Shown here: positions 1 to 9,177 of the stretch, piece by piece
How positions within the stretch are numbered: the stretch's first letter is position 1
How the letters are laid out: every line of letters starts with the position of its first letter
NCBI RefSeq assembly: GCF_029854705.2
Contig: NZ_CP139035.1
Location: forward strand, 2,604,001-2,668,000
Reading direction: 5' to 3'
Origin: Akkermansia sp. N21116
GTDB lineage: Bacteria > Verrucomicrobiota > Verrucomicrobiia > Verrucomicrobiales > Akkermansiaceae
Length of the DNA: 64,000 bases
Position numbers and translations under genes: made by a program
Notes under the pieces: generated by a model
The model's input: only the letters and a program-made list of their open reading frames with translations
Database searches by the model: none
Told to the model about the DNA's origin: nothing

Positions 1-270
1 TCTTGCAAGATTTATACCAGCATTCCTTGCCCTTGATTGCCCGTAATTTTCATTTTTTAGAGACATTATCCTAGAATCTCTTTCCGCCCATTCTTTTAAA
101 ATTATAGATGATTGATCTGTTGATCCATCATCTATACAGATTATTTCTATATTTATAATTGTCTGATTAACAATACTCTGTAAACATCTATTAAGATATT
201 TATCAGAATTAAAAATGGGTATTATAACAGATACGCAGGGGATATCATTCATATTGTCCATAATTTTCAT
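1..270 (-). CDS. GT2 family glycosyltransferase, N-terminal part (runs off window start)
   Basis: The first 90 codons of a family 2 glycosyltransferase are present; the rest lies before the window. The translation starts MKIMDNMNDIPCVSVIIPIF and shows the GT-A nucleotide-binding start (VSVIIPIFNSDKYLNRCLQS), the ICIDDGSTDQS motif and the SRARNAGINLA segment that precedes the DxD metal site. Such enzymes move sugars from nucleotide-sugar donors onto surface glycans at the cytoplasmic face. The chosen ATG overlaps the 3' end of the upstream GT8 gene by 26 bases; in-frame ATGs at codons 4 and 7 would shorten the overlap. The overlap implies co-transcription and probable translational coupling. 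The family is certain; the acceptor sugar cannot be read. Confidence 0.85.
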   Translation of the reverse strand, partial: MKIMDNMNDIPCVSVIIPIFNSDKYLNRCLQSIVNQTIINIEIICIDDGSTDQSSIILKEWAERDSRIMSLKNENYGQSRARNAGINLAR

Positions 271-1213
271 TACTCACACTTCTCATCAATTTAATCCCAG
301 CAAATTTCACATAGTATTCGCCATGTTTTATGTGGATTTGGAAGCCTTCTTTGAAAAAATGACGAAGGCGATACAGCCAAGGAGAAAGGGTTCTTCTTTC
401 GCGCTTGACCTTCTCTTTCCATTCATGCCCCCAAGGGGACATGAGGACGTAGCGAATGTAGTATTCTTTTCGGGGGATTGCTGATAGAGTTATCCAAGGC
501 TTTTCCTTGGTGACATAGTGGATGATTGAAGGGTTCTTGAAGTCATCCCTGGATTTGGGAGTGTAGCGATCATTCAGGAACTGCGAATTCCAATGAGGAG
601 CAAAGGTTACGATGTGGCGATGCAGGGTCAGATTTAACACATCCTGATCCATGTACTTGAAACTTGGTCCATTGTGTAAGGTTTCCAGCAAAAGTGCTTC
701 GACATTATGTTTTCTCCAAGCATTGAGATCCAAGAGCAAAACACCGAAATTGACATACGGCATCTCTGGGGAAATCCCAAGGCGGATATTGTTTCTCCTG
801 CCCAAGGGATCAAGAATCCCACCCAGCCATCCTTCCCCAAGATCCTGTTGAAACAAGTCGATTGGGTCTTTCAGAATAATCGTGTCTGCATCAAGGAGAA
901 GGACACGGTCGAGTTCCTTGAGGATGGAAGCAACCATGAGACGCTTGTATAATGAAGCAGGCCAATCTTGATTACCGTGAACTATCGTTGTTAATAAATG
1001 TGTTATATCGTGCCAGACAATTTGAAATGAGGGATGTAAATGCGGAATTCCCTCGATTCTTGAGCGTGTGTTATTCGAAATTCCATCCCCTAGAATGTGT
1101 ACCTCAATCTCGGTGGTCTCACGGCAATTACACATCAGGGAACACAACATGGCACCAAGATGCATGGCATATCCTTCGTCACACAAGACGCATATGGGTA
1201 AACAATTCGTCAT
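245..1213 (-). CDS. GT8 family glycosyltransferase (LgtC/GspA-like)
   Basis: A 322-residue protein with the layout of family 8 retaining transferases, which typically add galactose or glucose to lipopolysaccharide or other surface glycans. It opens with the usual N-terminal strand (ICVLCDEGYAMHLGAMLCSL), has RL before the donor site (YKRLMVASIL), the metal-binding DxD at residues 108-110 (LLLDADTIILKDP) and the late H...KPW motif (IIHYVTKEKPW) near residues 225-236. It is followed with a short overlap by a GT2 gene on the same strand. A decayed divergent copy with a shared leader lies at 1612-1986. Donor and acceptor are unknown. Confidence 0.88.
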   Translation of the reverse strand: MTNCLPICVLCDEGYAMHLGAMLCSLMCNCRETTEIEVHILGDGISNNTRSRIEGIPHLHPSFQIVWHDITHLLTTIVHGNQDWPASLYKRLMVASILKELDRVLLLDADTIILKDPIDLFQQDLGEGWLGGILDPLGRRNNIRLGISPEMPYVNFGVLLLDLNAWRKHNVEALLLETLHNGPSFKYMDQDVLNLTLHRHIVTFAPHWNSQFLNDRYTPKSRDDFKNPSIIHYVTKEKPWITLSAIPRKEYYIRYVLMSPWGHEWKEKVKRERRTLSPWLYRLRHFFKEGFQIHIKHGEYYVKFAGIKLMRSVSNENYGQYE

Positions 1214-1280
1214 TCAAACAGAAAATAGAGTAGAAATCCACCTCCTCGGAAATTCCCGTTGCGGAGGGTTAGTCTGAATT

Positions 1281-1301
1281 TAGCGGATAAAAAAACCGCC
1301 A
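1281..1301 (-). repeat. Conserved leader element upstream of the GT8 gene (inverted copy at 1612-1632)
   Basis: This 21-base element matches the reverse complement of 1612-1632 at 19 of 21 positions. Its core is TGGCGG followed by seven T. It lies 68 bases upstream of the GT8 start, and its partner lies about 70 bases upstream of the GT8 remnant. Similarity continues patchily between each element and its gene, so this is a duplicated upstream region rather than transposon ends. It could be part of a promoter or operator; no function is shown. Confidence 0.6.
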
Positions 1302-1611
1302 TTAATATCTCTAATATGTTAATATTAATACAATTATACTCAGTATTTATCTAGTTGCTAAATTTTTAGTATGCTTTTTCTCATAAACTTTGCAAAGTTT
1401 TCATAAAGAAGAGGGAAAAGAGAATCAGGCATTCTGAAAAAATCATGCAAGAAAAATTTAGGGTAGTCGGAGAAAGCAACCAGGGCAATTTGGTGACAAA
1501 ATTCCATGTGAGAGAATCCTTACTCCGCCAGGTATCCCCTATGATTTTTTCATAATTCGTAGATAATAAGAAAATTATACGAATGAGAAATCATGCTGAT
1601 TTTAGGCTTGC
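1302..1611. other. AT-rich spacer between divergent GT8 copies
   Basis: About 310 bases with no plausible coding frame, RNA gene or clear hairpin. It is strongly AT-rich and is bounded by the two copies of the inverted leader element. It probably carries the divergent promoters, but no convincing -35/-10 pair can be singled out. Confidence 0.5.
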
Positions 1612-1632
1612 TGGCGGTTTTTTTATTCGTTA
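1612..1632 (+). repeat. Second copy of the GT8 leader element
   Basis: This copy reads TGGCGG, seven T, then ATTCGTTA on the plus strand and is the counterpart of 1281-1301. It stands upstream of the decayed GT8 copy at 1702, at almost the same distance as in the intact locus. Retention of 19 of 21 bases while the coding part has decayed suggests either recent duplication or selection on the element. Confidence 0.6.
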
Positions 1633-1701
1633 GATTCACACCATCTCTTCTCTGATACTCATCCAGAGAAGCTATGTATTGTTGTTACCTTTTCGAATTG
1701 A

Positions 1702-1986
1702 ATGACTTACTTGTTTCACATATGCACTATTCGTGATGAAGAGTACATCACGAGTCATGAAACAATATTATGCTCATTATTGGACAGGTGGCGTAAAATG
1801 ATGGACATTGAGATATCTTTGAGCAAGAGAGTGTCTTTTCGAGAGTTCTCTATCTGGTGGACAATTACCGTTCGGCATGAATTCACCCCATTCCACAGTC
1901 TGTTGCGATTTCCTTTATTTGAAACTAGAATTTGTCGACAAAAACGCCTGCTCAGTTCTACGATTGCCAACAACTTATTTTCATAA
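1702..1986 (+). pseudogene. Truncated, decayed GT8 glycosyltransferase copy
   Basis: The 94-codon frame starts MTYLFHICTIRDEEY and continues ILCSLLDRWRKMMDIEI, which aligns over about 40 residues with the start of the intact GT8 protein (MTNCLPICVLCDEGY, MLCSLMCNCRETTEIEV). DNA similarity is also visible, for example CATATGC followed by GTGATGAAG-like bases. After this the match fades and the frame stops before any DxD site, so no active enzyme is made. It is a divergent duplicate of the gene at 245-1213. A short unrelated peptide gene is a less likely reading. Confidence 0.7.
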
Positions 1987-2030
1987 ATTGGGAAAGTATA
2001 TTATCTCCTTCTAAAGTTATTTAGATCATA

Positions 2031-4268
2031 ATGAAACAAGAATCGGACAAAAATAATCAAATATTTTTCAAAGAGAAACAAAAACTCCCGACAGGAAGAA
2101 AAATTTTAAAGTCATTACTGTTTTTAATTCCAATCGCAAAATATCGACGCAAATGGAGGAGGAATCTCAATAAGCCATTATATATACAGATTTCACCCTG
2201 TACTTCTCCAGATTCAGACGAAGAAAAAACGTCGAATTACTACGATTTTTATGAACTGCAAGATAACAACGTATTTGAAGAAGAACTGAAAAGGAGCCAT
2301 GCCGATCTTCTCAGAAGAATAAAGGATCATCTCGTTTCCTATTTACCTGATGAATATCAGAAGCAAGTATCCATCATCATCCCTGTCTACAATGTCGAGC
2401 AATATATTGGTTATTGCCTCGCTACAGTTCTCAATCAAACATTTAAAAACATCGAAGTCATATGTATCGACGACTGTTCTTCCGACCGTTCATTTCAGAT
2501 TATATCGGAAATTGCTGAAATTGATTCCCGTGTAAAAATACTCAGACAGGAGAAAAATCAAGGACAGGGAATCGCCAGAAATCTTGGTATCCGTGAATCG
2601 CATGGAGACTATCTCATTTTCATTGATTCAGACGACTTTATCGATTTCAACTATATAGAAAAACTTTATCTATCCGCCACAACAACGAATGCCGACATTA
2701 CATCGGCAAAAGTTTTTGTTCGGGATAAAACAGGAATGATACGCCTTGCAACATGGTACGAATATTGCAAAATAGAAAAAAGCGAATACATAGGAGAAAG
2801 CGAAAAGATTAACCTTCTCTACAAAAATTCAAACACCGGAGCATGCAAACATTTGTATAAAAGAGAACTGCTGCTCCATCACAATGACATATCCTTTGCC
2901 GAAGGTCTTGTTGGAGAGGATCAGTTTTTCAATCTGTGCGCATTTTATCATGCAAACAAGATTGTTCTTTTGGACGAAGATTCCCCCAAGTATTACTACA
3001 ATACATTTGCCGGTATTTCAGCATCTCCCAGAAAGGAAGATGCCATGTATAAAAAGAAAATTTTAGACCAAATTGATATTTCGAAGAAACTGCTATACTA
3101 TGCAAAAGATCAATGTTTTTCACAAAAAACATTATTCATTCTTTTAAAGGATACAATTCATATCAATTTACAGAAGCTCGGACTGCTTTCCTCTTCCTTC
3201 AAAGAAGAGTACAAATCGCAATTCCTGGCCATGCTTGATACTTTTATCGCTTCTATTATTCCAGACGATATTCCTTCCCAGCATATTCCCGACTCCACGA
3301 CAGAAGAACCTCCTCCCATTCTTTCAGTAATCGTCCCTGTCTACAACGTTGAAAACTACCTTGTTCCATGCCTTGAAAGCCTTGCTGATCAAACTCTTGG
3401 CTCCATAGAAATCATTTGTGTTGAAGATGTATCTACGGATAATTCCCGGAAGATTCTTGAAGAATACGCACTTACGCATCCGAACATCAAAATCATCTAT
3501 CATGACAAGAACAAAGGTCTGTCTGCGGCAAGAAACACTGGAATCCTGGCAGCCAGAGCTCCGTATGTCGCTTTTGTCGATTCAGACGACACTGTCGCAT
3601 CTAACATGTATGAAACCATGATGAAGTTCATGCAAGAAAGCGGTGCAGACGTTTCCGTCTGTGGAGTTGATGTCAAATACGATCCAGATTTCCTCTTTAT
3701 CAAAAATAGTGATGATCAATTCTTTGCTATTGATAAGACTAAATTTCAGAAGATCGATAAATCAGTACTAGCCTCCTGCAATGTAGTCGCCTGGAACAAG
3801 ATATTCAAAAAATCCATCATTGACCAATATCATCTTCGCTTTCCAGAAGGTCTGGCCTTCGAAGACAATTCATTTTTCTGGAAATATTTTACGCTCGCCA
3901 AAAGTGTTTATTTCATAAATGAAAAATTTTATAATTATTACAGAAGAACAGGCTCTATAACCGGAAATTCCATGGTTTCTCAACAATCATATATCCACGA
4001 CAGATTATTTATTATTATTGATATATACAACCATCTGGAAAAATATCACATAATTCATGAATATGCCGATGAATTCTTCAAATTATCCTATAATATCATA
4101 TCCCTTGTAGATGATTTGTCATCAAGCGACAATAAATTAGCTCTCAGCCATATTACAGCATCTATTTTAAGGAATATTGGAATTGATCGCTTTAAAAATG
4201 AAATCGATGGAAAAACATATGCCAACCTTACGGAAATCATAGCCTTATCCAACAGCGGAAAATTGTAA
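2031..4268 (+). CDS. Protein with two tandem GT2 glycosyltransferase domains
   Basis: A 745-residue protein. A basic, non-enzymatic leader (about residues 1-110) is followed by a first GT-A domain with VSIIIPVYNVEQYIGYCL and the metal site FIDSDD near residue 200. A second GT-A domain begins near residue 427 (LSVIVPVYNVENYLVPCL) and has its own FVDSDD motif. Both keep the acidic motifs, so both may be active, as in polymerising two-site transferases such as chondroitin- or hyaluronan-type synthases. No transmembrane segment is evident. It lies in a plus-strand cluster with the genes at 4297 and 5323, with 28 bases to the next gene. Composition is AT-rich compared with the genes after 10 kb. 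Confidence 0.87.
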   Translation: MKQESDKNNQIFFKEKQKLPTGRKILKSLLFLIPIAKYRRKWRRNLNKPLYIQISPCTSPDSDEEKTSNYYDFYELQDNNVFEEELKRSHADLLRRIKDHLVSYLPDEYQKQVSIIIPVYNVEQYIGYCLATVLNQTFKNIEVICIDDCSSDRSFQIISEIAEIDSRVKILRQEKNQGQGIARNLGIRESHGDYLIFIDSDDFIDFNYIEKLYLSATTTNADITSAKVFVRDKTGMIRLATWYEYCKIEKSEYIGESEKINLLYKNSNTGACKHLYKRELLLHHNDISFAEGLVGEDQFFNLCAFYHANKIVLLDEDSPKYYYNTFAGISASPRKEDAMYKKKILDQIDISKKLLYYAKDQCFSQKTLFILLKDTIHINLQKLGLLSSSFKEEYKSQFLAMLDTFIASIIPDDIPSQHIPDSTTEEPPPILSVIVPVYNVENYLVPCLESLADQTLGSIEIICVEDVSTDNSRKILEEYALTHPNIKIIYHDKNKGLSAARNTGILAARAPYVAFVDSDDTVASNMYETMMKFMQESGADVSVCGVDVKYDPDFLFIKNSDDQFFAIDKTKFQKIDKSVLASCNVVAWNKIFKKSIIDQYHLRFPEGLAFEDNSFFWKYFTLAKSVYFINEKFYNYYRRTGSITGNSMVSQQSYIHDRLFIIIDIYNHLEKYHIIHEYADEFFKLSYNIISLVDDLSSSDNKLALSHITASILRNIGIDRFKNEIDGKTYANLTEIIALSNSGKL

Positions 4269-4296
4269 CAAGGACGATACCTACAACATTATATTC

Positions 4297-5238
4297 ATGC
4301 CCGAAATTTCTATCATTGTCCCAGTTTTCAACACTGGAAAATATCTTTCAAATTGTCTTGATTCTATTCTTGGACAAACATTTTCCGGCTTCGAAGTAAT
4401 TTGTGTAGACGATGGTTCTACCGACGAAAGCGCTGACATTCTTGCAAAATATGCTAAAAACGACAACAGGGTTAAAATCATTGCACAGAACAATGCAGGA
4501 CTTTCAGAAGCAAGAAATAACGGATTGGAAGCCGCATCCGGAAAATATGTCCTTTTTGTTGATTCAGACGATTCTATTCATACTCGAACACTTGAAATTA
4601 CGCACGCATTGGCAGAGCGGCATACCGCCGATGTAGTATCGTTCTCATATGTCCGAATTGATCACCTTTATAAAGATATTTCACAAATTGACAATTCGAA
4701 AGACACTCCCTATAAACTAACGAATAAACCACTCTTTTTTTGTAATAAAAAAGGGAAATGGAGTATCTCTTTTACGGCATGGGGAAAACTATTCCGAAGT
4801 TCAATAATTAAGAACAGGAAATTTATTCCAGGTATATACTTTGAAGATTATCCATATATTGTCTGTCTATTGAAAAGCCAGCCCACAACCATCATTCTGC
4901 AAACAAAACTATATAATTATACCTATAATCCCTCATCAATTACACAAACAAATGTTACTCCTCGGAAAATTCAAGATTACCATATTGGATTGAATTATAT
5001 TTACAACGAATGTTTCGGATCGAAAGAATTCAAATTCATTCTTCGGAATATTTTTCCCAATATCCTTAAACAACAATTCAATCTGATTCTACGATCCGAG
5101 GAAAGAGACAAGAAAGTGCTGTGGGAATCTTTCCAAAACGAACTTGTGGATTTGAATAGAAAGAAATGTATTCGTCTTATTGGAAACAAATTGCGGCGCT
5201 ACATAATGTATAGAAAATTAATAAAAAATGCCAAGTAA
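4297..5238 (+). CDS. GT2 family glycosyltransferase
   Basis: A 313-residue single-domain family 2 transferase. It shows the opening strand ISIIVPVFNTGKYLSNCL, the donor-binding VCVDDGSTDES, the LSEARNNGLEAASG loop and the metal site FVDSDDS near residue 90. The acceptor half contains the common YFEDYPYIV segment. It probably adds one sugar in the same surface polysaccharide as the neighbouring enzymes. The start was chosen because it sits just upstream of the first conserved strand. The sugar specificity is unknown. Confidence 0.9.
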   Translation: MPEISIIVPVFNTGKYLSNCLDSILGQTFSGFEVICVDDGSTDESADILAKYAKNDNRVKIIAQNNAGLSEARNNGLEAASGKYVLFVDSDDSIHTRTLEITHALAERHTADVVSFSYVRIDHLYKDISQIDNSKDTPYKLTNKPLFFCNKKGKWSISFTAWGKLFRSSIIKNRKFIPGIYFEDYPYIVCLLKSQPTTIILQTKLYNYTYNPSSITQTNVTPRKIQDYHIGLNYIYNECFGSKEFKFILRNIFPNILKQQFNLILRSEERDKKVLWESFQNELVDLNRKKCIRLIGNKLRRYIMYRKLIKNAK

Positions 5239-5322
5239 TATATTCAAATTTTCTCAATAGACAATTCACAGACCAGTTTAATTTTTACCATCTATCAAAT
5301 TCATCTTTTCCCTTTTCAATTT

Positions 5323-8300
5323 ATGAATCAATCATCTCCAAAAATATCGGTCATTGTTCCCGTCTATAATACGGAACGATATCTACGTCAGTGTCTGGAT
5401 AGTATAGTCAATCAGACATTACACGATCTGGAGATCATTTGTATCAATGACGGTTCTTCAGACAAAAGTGCAGTTATTCTTCAGGAATATGCTTCGCAAG
5501 ATTCGCGGATCACCATCATTAATCAATCGAACCAGGGATTAAGCGCTTCCCGCAACAATGCCCTGGACATTGCCCAGGGAAAATATGTGGTATTTGTCGA
5601 TTCGGACGACTGGCTGAAATTAAATGCATTTGAATGTTTATGGGAACAAGCGAATGCCGATCAAGTCGATATGCTCATGTTCCAGGCAAACCTGTACTTT
5701 GAAGAAACTCAGGACACACAATTTTATACCTATACGGATTACTCTGCAATTATTCCTGGGCATCTCAACGACAAATGCTTCACTTACAACGATTTTTCAT
5801 CAGATTGGAATGCTTTGTGGAAACTTCCGGTCATGGCATGTACGACACTATGGAATCGGGAATTCATAGAACGTTGTCACCTGCGTTTCCCGATCGATTT
5901 ATATTTTGAAGACAATCTCTTTTTCCGAAAAGCATTGTTTCAAGCCCAACGAATCGGATTACGGAAAGAAAGTTTTTATTATTACAGGCAGCACAAAGCA
6001 TCGATTACTCGGGCAAGAGCAATGCATTTTGATTCTCTCTGCCAGATTATTCTACTCCAGGCAGAATTTATTTTCCGGACAATCCAGGATGAATCTCTGA
6101 AACGCAGTTGTCTTTCCCATTGCCTGATTGAACAGTTATACTGGGTTTTTTGGGATACCCCTCTGGAAAATAAGAAACGATCTTTTACTATTGTGAAGAA
6201 AACATTTCTTGAACTCCTATCCTATTGCAAGGACAACGATTTCTTTAGCGCACTGAATCCCGGTATCCGGGAATTCATTGATCTCATGAAATGTTCCGAT
6301 AGTGCCCATGAGTTGATGCAGTCCTATTATCGAACAGCATCCGAGATCACGGATCTACTTGCCGAATGGGATTCTTTTTATTACAAACCAAATCCTGGCA
6401 ACGTCGGTGATGCCCTTATTGCCGTAGCCACACAGGAATTATTTTCCCGTTCGGGACTCTCTCCAAAGGAATACAAATCTTTAGATCATGGTGTTACCTC
6501 CTACAATATGGTTTATGGAGGAGGGGGAGCATTCATTCCGGACTGGAATTGCCAGCCATGGTTCATTGAAATCTTTTCTGACCCCAGGATCAAAAACTGC
6601 CTTGTTCTTCCACAAAGTGTACATAATTGCGAGCAACTCCTTGCGGTCTTTGATGAACGATTTACCGTCTTCTGCAGAGATTGGACGAGCTTTTCTTATT
6701 GCAAATCAAGGAATTATCGAGCCCGCTTCCTGGTTTCCGACGATATCGCTCTATCGATGAATGCAAAAGAATTTCTCGATAAAAATCCATCGGATCCCAC
6801 ATTTGAGGAATTATGTTTCAGACAACGATTAGAAGATTCTCTCATTACTCTTCCCAATGGGAAAAAAATACTTCTCCTGCTCCGCAGTGATCGCGAAGGA
6901 ACATTGGGGGCCGACAAAGAAATTTACAAGGGATTCAATACCTTTGACCTATCCGCCTTGCATAGCGATGATTGTGAAAATCCGGAAATCAATAGAAAGT
7001 ATGTAAAACTATTTCTTTCTCTTATTAACCAGGCAGATATTGTTTTATCCGATCGCTTGCATGGTGCCATCGGATCATTCTTAATGAATAAGGAAGTCTA
7101 CATGTTGGACAACAGCTATGGCAAACTTTCCAATACCTTTGAGCTTTCCTTCTCAAAATATCCTCATGTTCACTTCCTGAAAGATCCGGACGACTTCCCT
7201 TTCTGGCAGGATATGAATCCTACGGCATTTGACTATGACCGGGCCATTGTCCCTCTCAAACCTTTGCAAACCGATAGCAACCATTTCATGGTTGGAGCGC
7301 GGTTTATTTCTCCGCAGGGGAATTTCCTTGTGCATGCAGAAATATCCGGCGTCGAACACATCGACCAGATTGAGCCAAAAAGCGATCCATGGATTCGCAT
7401 GCTGGTTTTCCACATGATGTCCTATGGAGGAAAATTTCATATCAAGGGAACCGTTAGCAAATCTCTCCTGAAAAATATCGAGAAAATGGTCGGATTCTGG
7501 TGCAATACTTCTCCTGGGATCTGTTCTCCAATCACCATAATTCCCGAAAATATTTACAATGACGATGCTGTCATTCAATCTTCAAAGAAAGCGTTAGTCT
7601 GTTTTTCCGGTGGTTTGGATGCCTGTTTTTCCTGTTACCGCCACCGGAAGGGAATGGTTGGAAACAATAATCTATCCATTCAAGCGGGGCTGATGATCGA
7701 AGGTGCTGACATCCCCTTGAACAAACAGGATTTTTTACAGGAATCATGGCAAAATTCCTTGATGATGCTCAAAGATCTTGGAATTGATCAATTGCATTCA
7801 ATTAAGAGCAATTTCCGTAATTTTCCAATACAGCATGTCGTCTCTGGGCAGGAATGGGGGGCATTCACACACATTGCCTGTATTGCCGGTTTGGGCTCCT
7901 TCCTTGCACCGTTGTATCCCAACTTGTTAGTTGGCGGTTCCAGAAATTATATCGACTCATTCGTCAATATCTGGGGAAGTAATCCAATTACCGATCCTCT
8001 ATTTTCATCGGATACTTTCAATGTCCACCTGGATGGGTTGGAATATGGAAGAACAGAAAAAGCGGCTCTTGTATCGAAATGGGAATTGGCAACCCACCAT
8101 CTCCGCGTATGTTGGGAAAATGTTTTATCTCAAGAATCCCATATCCAGCGCAATTGCGGCAAATGTGAAAAGTGCCTGAGAACGAATCTGAACTTCCTTG
8201 CATGCGGTTTTACCCTACCCTGCATGCCTGCACTCACTCCGGAGATGATCGATTCTGTAGCCGGGCAGATTATAAAAATAAAACACCATTATAAGGACAT

Positions 8301-8727
8301 CATCGATTATGCGCATGCACATGGCCGAGGAAAACTTTGGTGGGTAAGTCATCTGGAACGGCTCCTGGAAGAGAGCGTCAATCGTGAAAAAGATCAAATC
8401 TGTGTGGAATGGTTGAACGAACACCAAGACATAGTATTGCAGATCGATCAATTTCAGGATATTCTCAAAAAAATCCTCGATAGTAATGAAACCTTGCAAC
8501 AAGAACTTGTCCTGCGATTCTTGAACCATAAAAAATTGTCTGTGAACAATCCTCAGGAATGGACGGACTACTTGCAAGAGTTCCTTGAGGAGAATGAATT
8601 ATTTTTAGAATGGAAAAATTCGAAGCGAGTCAGAAAGCTTAACAAAATTGTCCGCCTCCTTTCCAAATTCATCATCTTTCCGAAAGCCAGGCGCAAATTC
8701 AGGAACTCGTACTTGTTTAAATTCTAA
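5323..8727 (+). CDS. Three-domain fusion: GT2 glycosyltransferase, polysaccharide pyruvyltransferase, QueC-like PP-loop ATPase
   Basis: An 1134-residue protein. Residues 1 to about 330 form a GT2 domain (ISVIVPVYNTERYLRQCL, ICINDGSSDKS, FVDSDDW). Residues 350-640 match polysaccharide pyruvyltransferases of the CsaB/WcaK type: NPGNVGDALI near 357, the glycine-rich YGGGGAF, and SDRLHGAIGSF near 577. Residues 650-1010 carry a PP-loop ATP pyrophosphatase signature, CFSGGLDACFS near 760, and a cysteine cluster NCGKCEKCLRTN near 944 that resembles the zinc site of QueC, with an earlier partner cysteine in RVCWE. The rest is helical. The product presumably transfers a sugar, attaches pyruvate and carries out an ATP-dependent modification on one glycan; the third activity is inference. 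It ends the GT cluster and is AT-rich. Confidence 0.82.
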   Translation: MNQSSPKISVIVPVYNTERYLRQCLDSIVNQTLHDLEIICINDGSSDKSAVILQEYASQDSRITIINQSNQGLSASRNNALDIAQGKYVVFVDSDDWLKLNAFECLWEQANADQVDMLMFQANLYFEETQDTQFYTYTDYSAIIPGHLNDKCFTYNDFSSDWNALWKLPVMACTTLWNREFIERCHLRFPIDLYFEDNLFFRKALFQAQRIGLRKESFYYYRQHKASITRARAMHFDSLCQIILLQAEFIFRTIQDESLKRSCLSHCLIEQLYWVFWDTPLENKKRSFTIVKKTFLELLSYCKDNDFFSALNPGIREFIDLMKCSDSAHELMQSYYRTASEITDLLAEWDSFYYKPNPGNVGDALIAVATQELFSRSGLSPKEYKSLDHGVTSYNMVYGGGGAFIPDWNCQPWFIEIFSDPRIKNCLVLPQSVHNCEQLLAVFDERFTVFCRDWTSFSYCKSRNYRARFLVSDDIALSMNAKEFLDKNPSDPTFEELCFRQRLEDSLITLPNGKKILLLLRSDREGTLGADKEIYKGFNTFDLSALHSDDCENPEINRKYVKLFLSLINQADIVLSDRLHGAIGSFLMNKEVYMLDNSYGKLSNTFELSFSKYPHVHFLKDPDDFPFWQDMNPTAFDYDRAIVPLKPLQTDSNHFMVGARFISPQGNFLVHAEISGVEHIDQIEPKSDPWIRMLVFHMMSYGGKFHIKGTVSKSLLKNIEKMVGFWCNTSPGICSPITIIPENIYNDDAVIQSSKKALVCFSGGLDACFSCYRHRKGMVGNNNLSIQAGLMIEGADIPLNKQDFLQESWQNSLMMLKDLGIDQLHSIKSNFRNFPIQHVVSGQEWGAFTHIACIAGLGSFLAPLYPNLLVGGSRNYIDSFVNIWGSNPITDPLFSSDTFNVHLDGLEYGRTEKAALVSKWELATHHLRVCWENVLSQESHIQRNCGKCEKCLRTNLNFLACGFTLPCMPALTPEMIDSVAGQIIKIKHHYKDIIDYAHAHGRGKLWWVSHLERLLEESVNREKDQICVEWLNEHQDIVLQIDQFQDILKKILDSNETLQQELVLRFLNHKKLSVNNPQEWTDYLQEFLEENELFLEWKNSKRVRKLNKIVRLLSKFIIFPKARRKFRNSYLFKF

Positions 8728-8729
8728 GT

Positions 8730-9118
8730 CTAGGGCCAATTTACCAACGACTCTGGAGCAACTCAAACAGTGTTTCGGAGGAGAGGGCGTACGTTTTTTT
8801 GGTAGGCGTTCTAGCTACGGGCGTCCACTATGGGTTGTATTTGTTGCTGGCCCTGTGGATGAATGTGAATGTAGCGTATGAGCTAAGTTTTGTGATGAAT
8901 TATTACCTGTCAAATTACTTCACATTCAAAACAAAACCAGACGTCAAGAAGGGAATCGGGGTTATCGGAAGCCATTTGGTGAACTATGGTCTGCACATAG
9001 TGTTGCTCAATGTATTTCTCTGGATTGGAGTCAGTCAGTCACTGGCCCCGCTGTTTATGTATGTCCGGTCAACTTTATTCTAGTTCGCATCGCTCTGAAG
9101 GGGAAATGTACAGAATAA
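8730..9118 (+). pseudogene. Frameshifted GtrA-like membrane protein
   Basis: From 8730 the frame reads a GtrA-family membrane protein: ERAYVFLVGVLATGVHYGLY, then NYYLSNYFTFK at the end of the second helix, then a second helix pair. No ATG or GTG precedes the first helix; the only candidate start is a TTG inside it at 8799. Near 9057-9060 the frame must shift by one base to recover the typical ending PVNFILVRIALK, stopping at 9118. GtrA proteins help flip lipid-linked sugars or anchor glycosyltransferases. The missing start and the frameshift together indicate an inactive gene left at the edge of the polysaccharide cluster. Confidence 0.72.
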
Positions 9119-9177
9119 GCCGCAAAGAAATTCCCCTCTCCTTCCCTATCACAGGTTGTTGCACGACGGTATGAAGA

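Noticed and set aside
1281-1632. Inverted repeats as ends of a small insertion element
   Set aside because: The similarity runs beyond the repeats into the GT8 leaders and first codons on each side, so a divergent gene duplication explains it better. There is no transposase and no target duplication.
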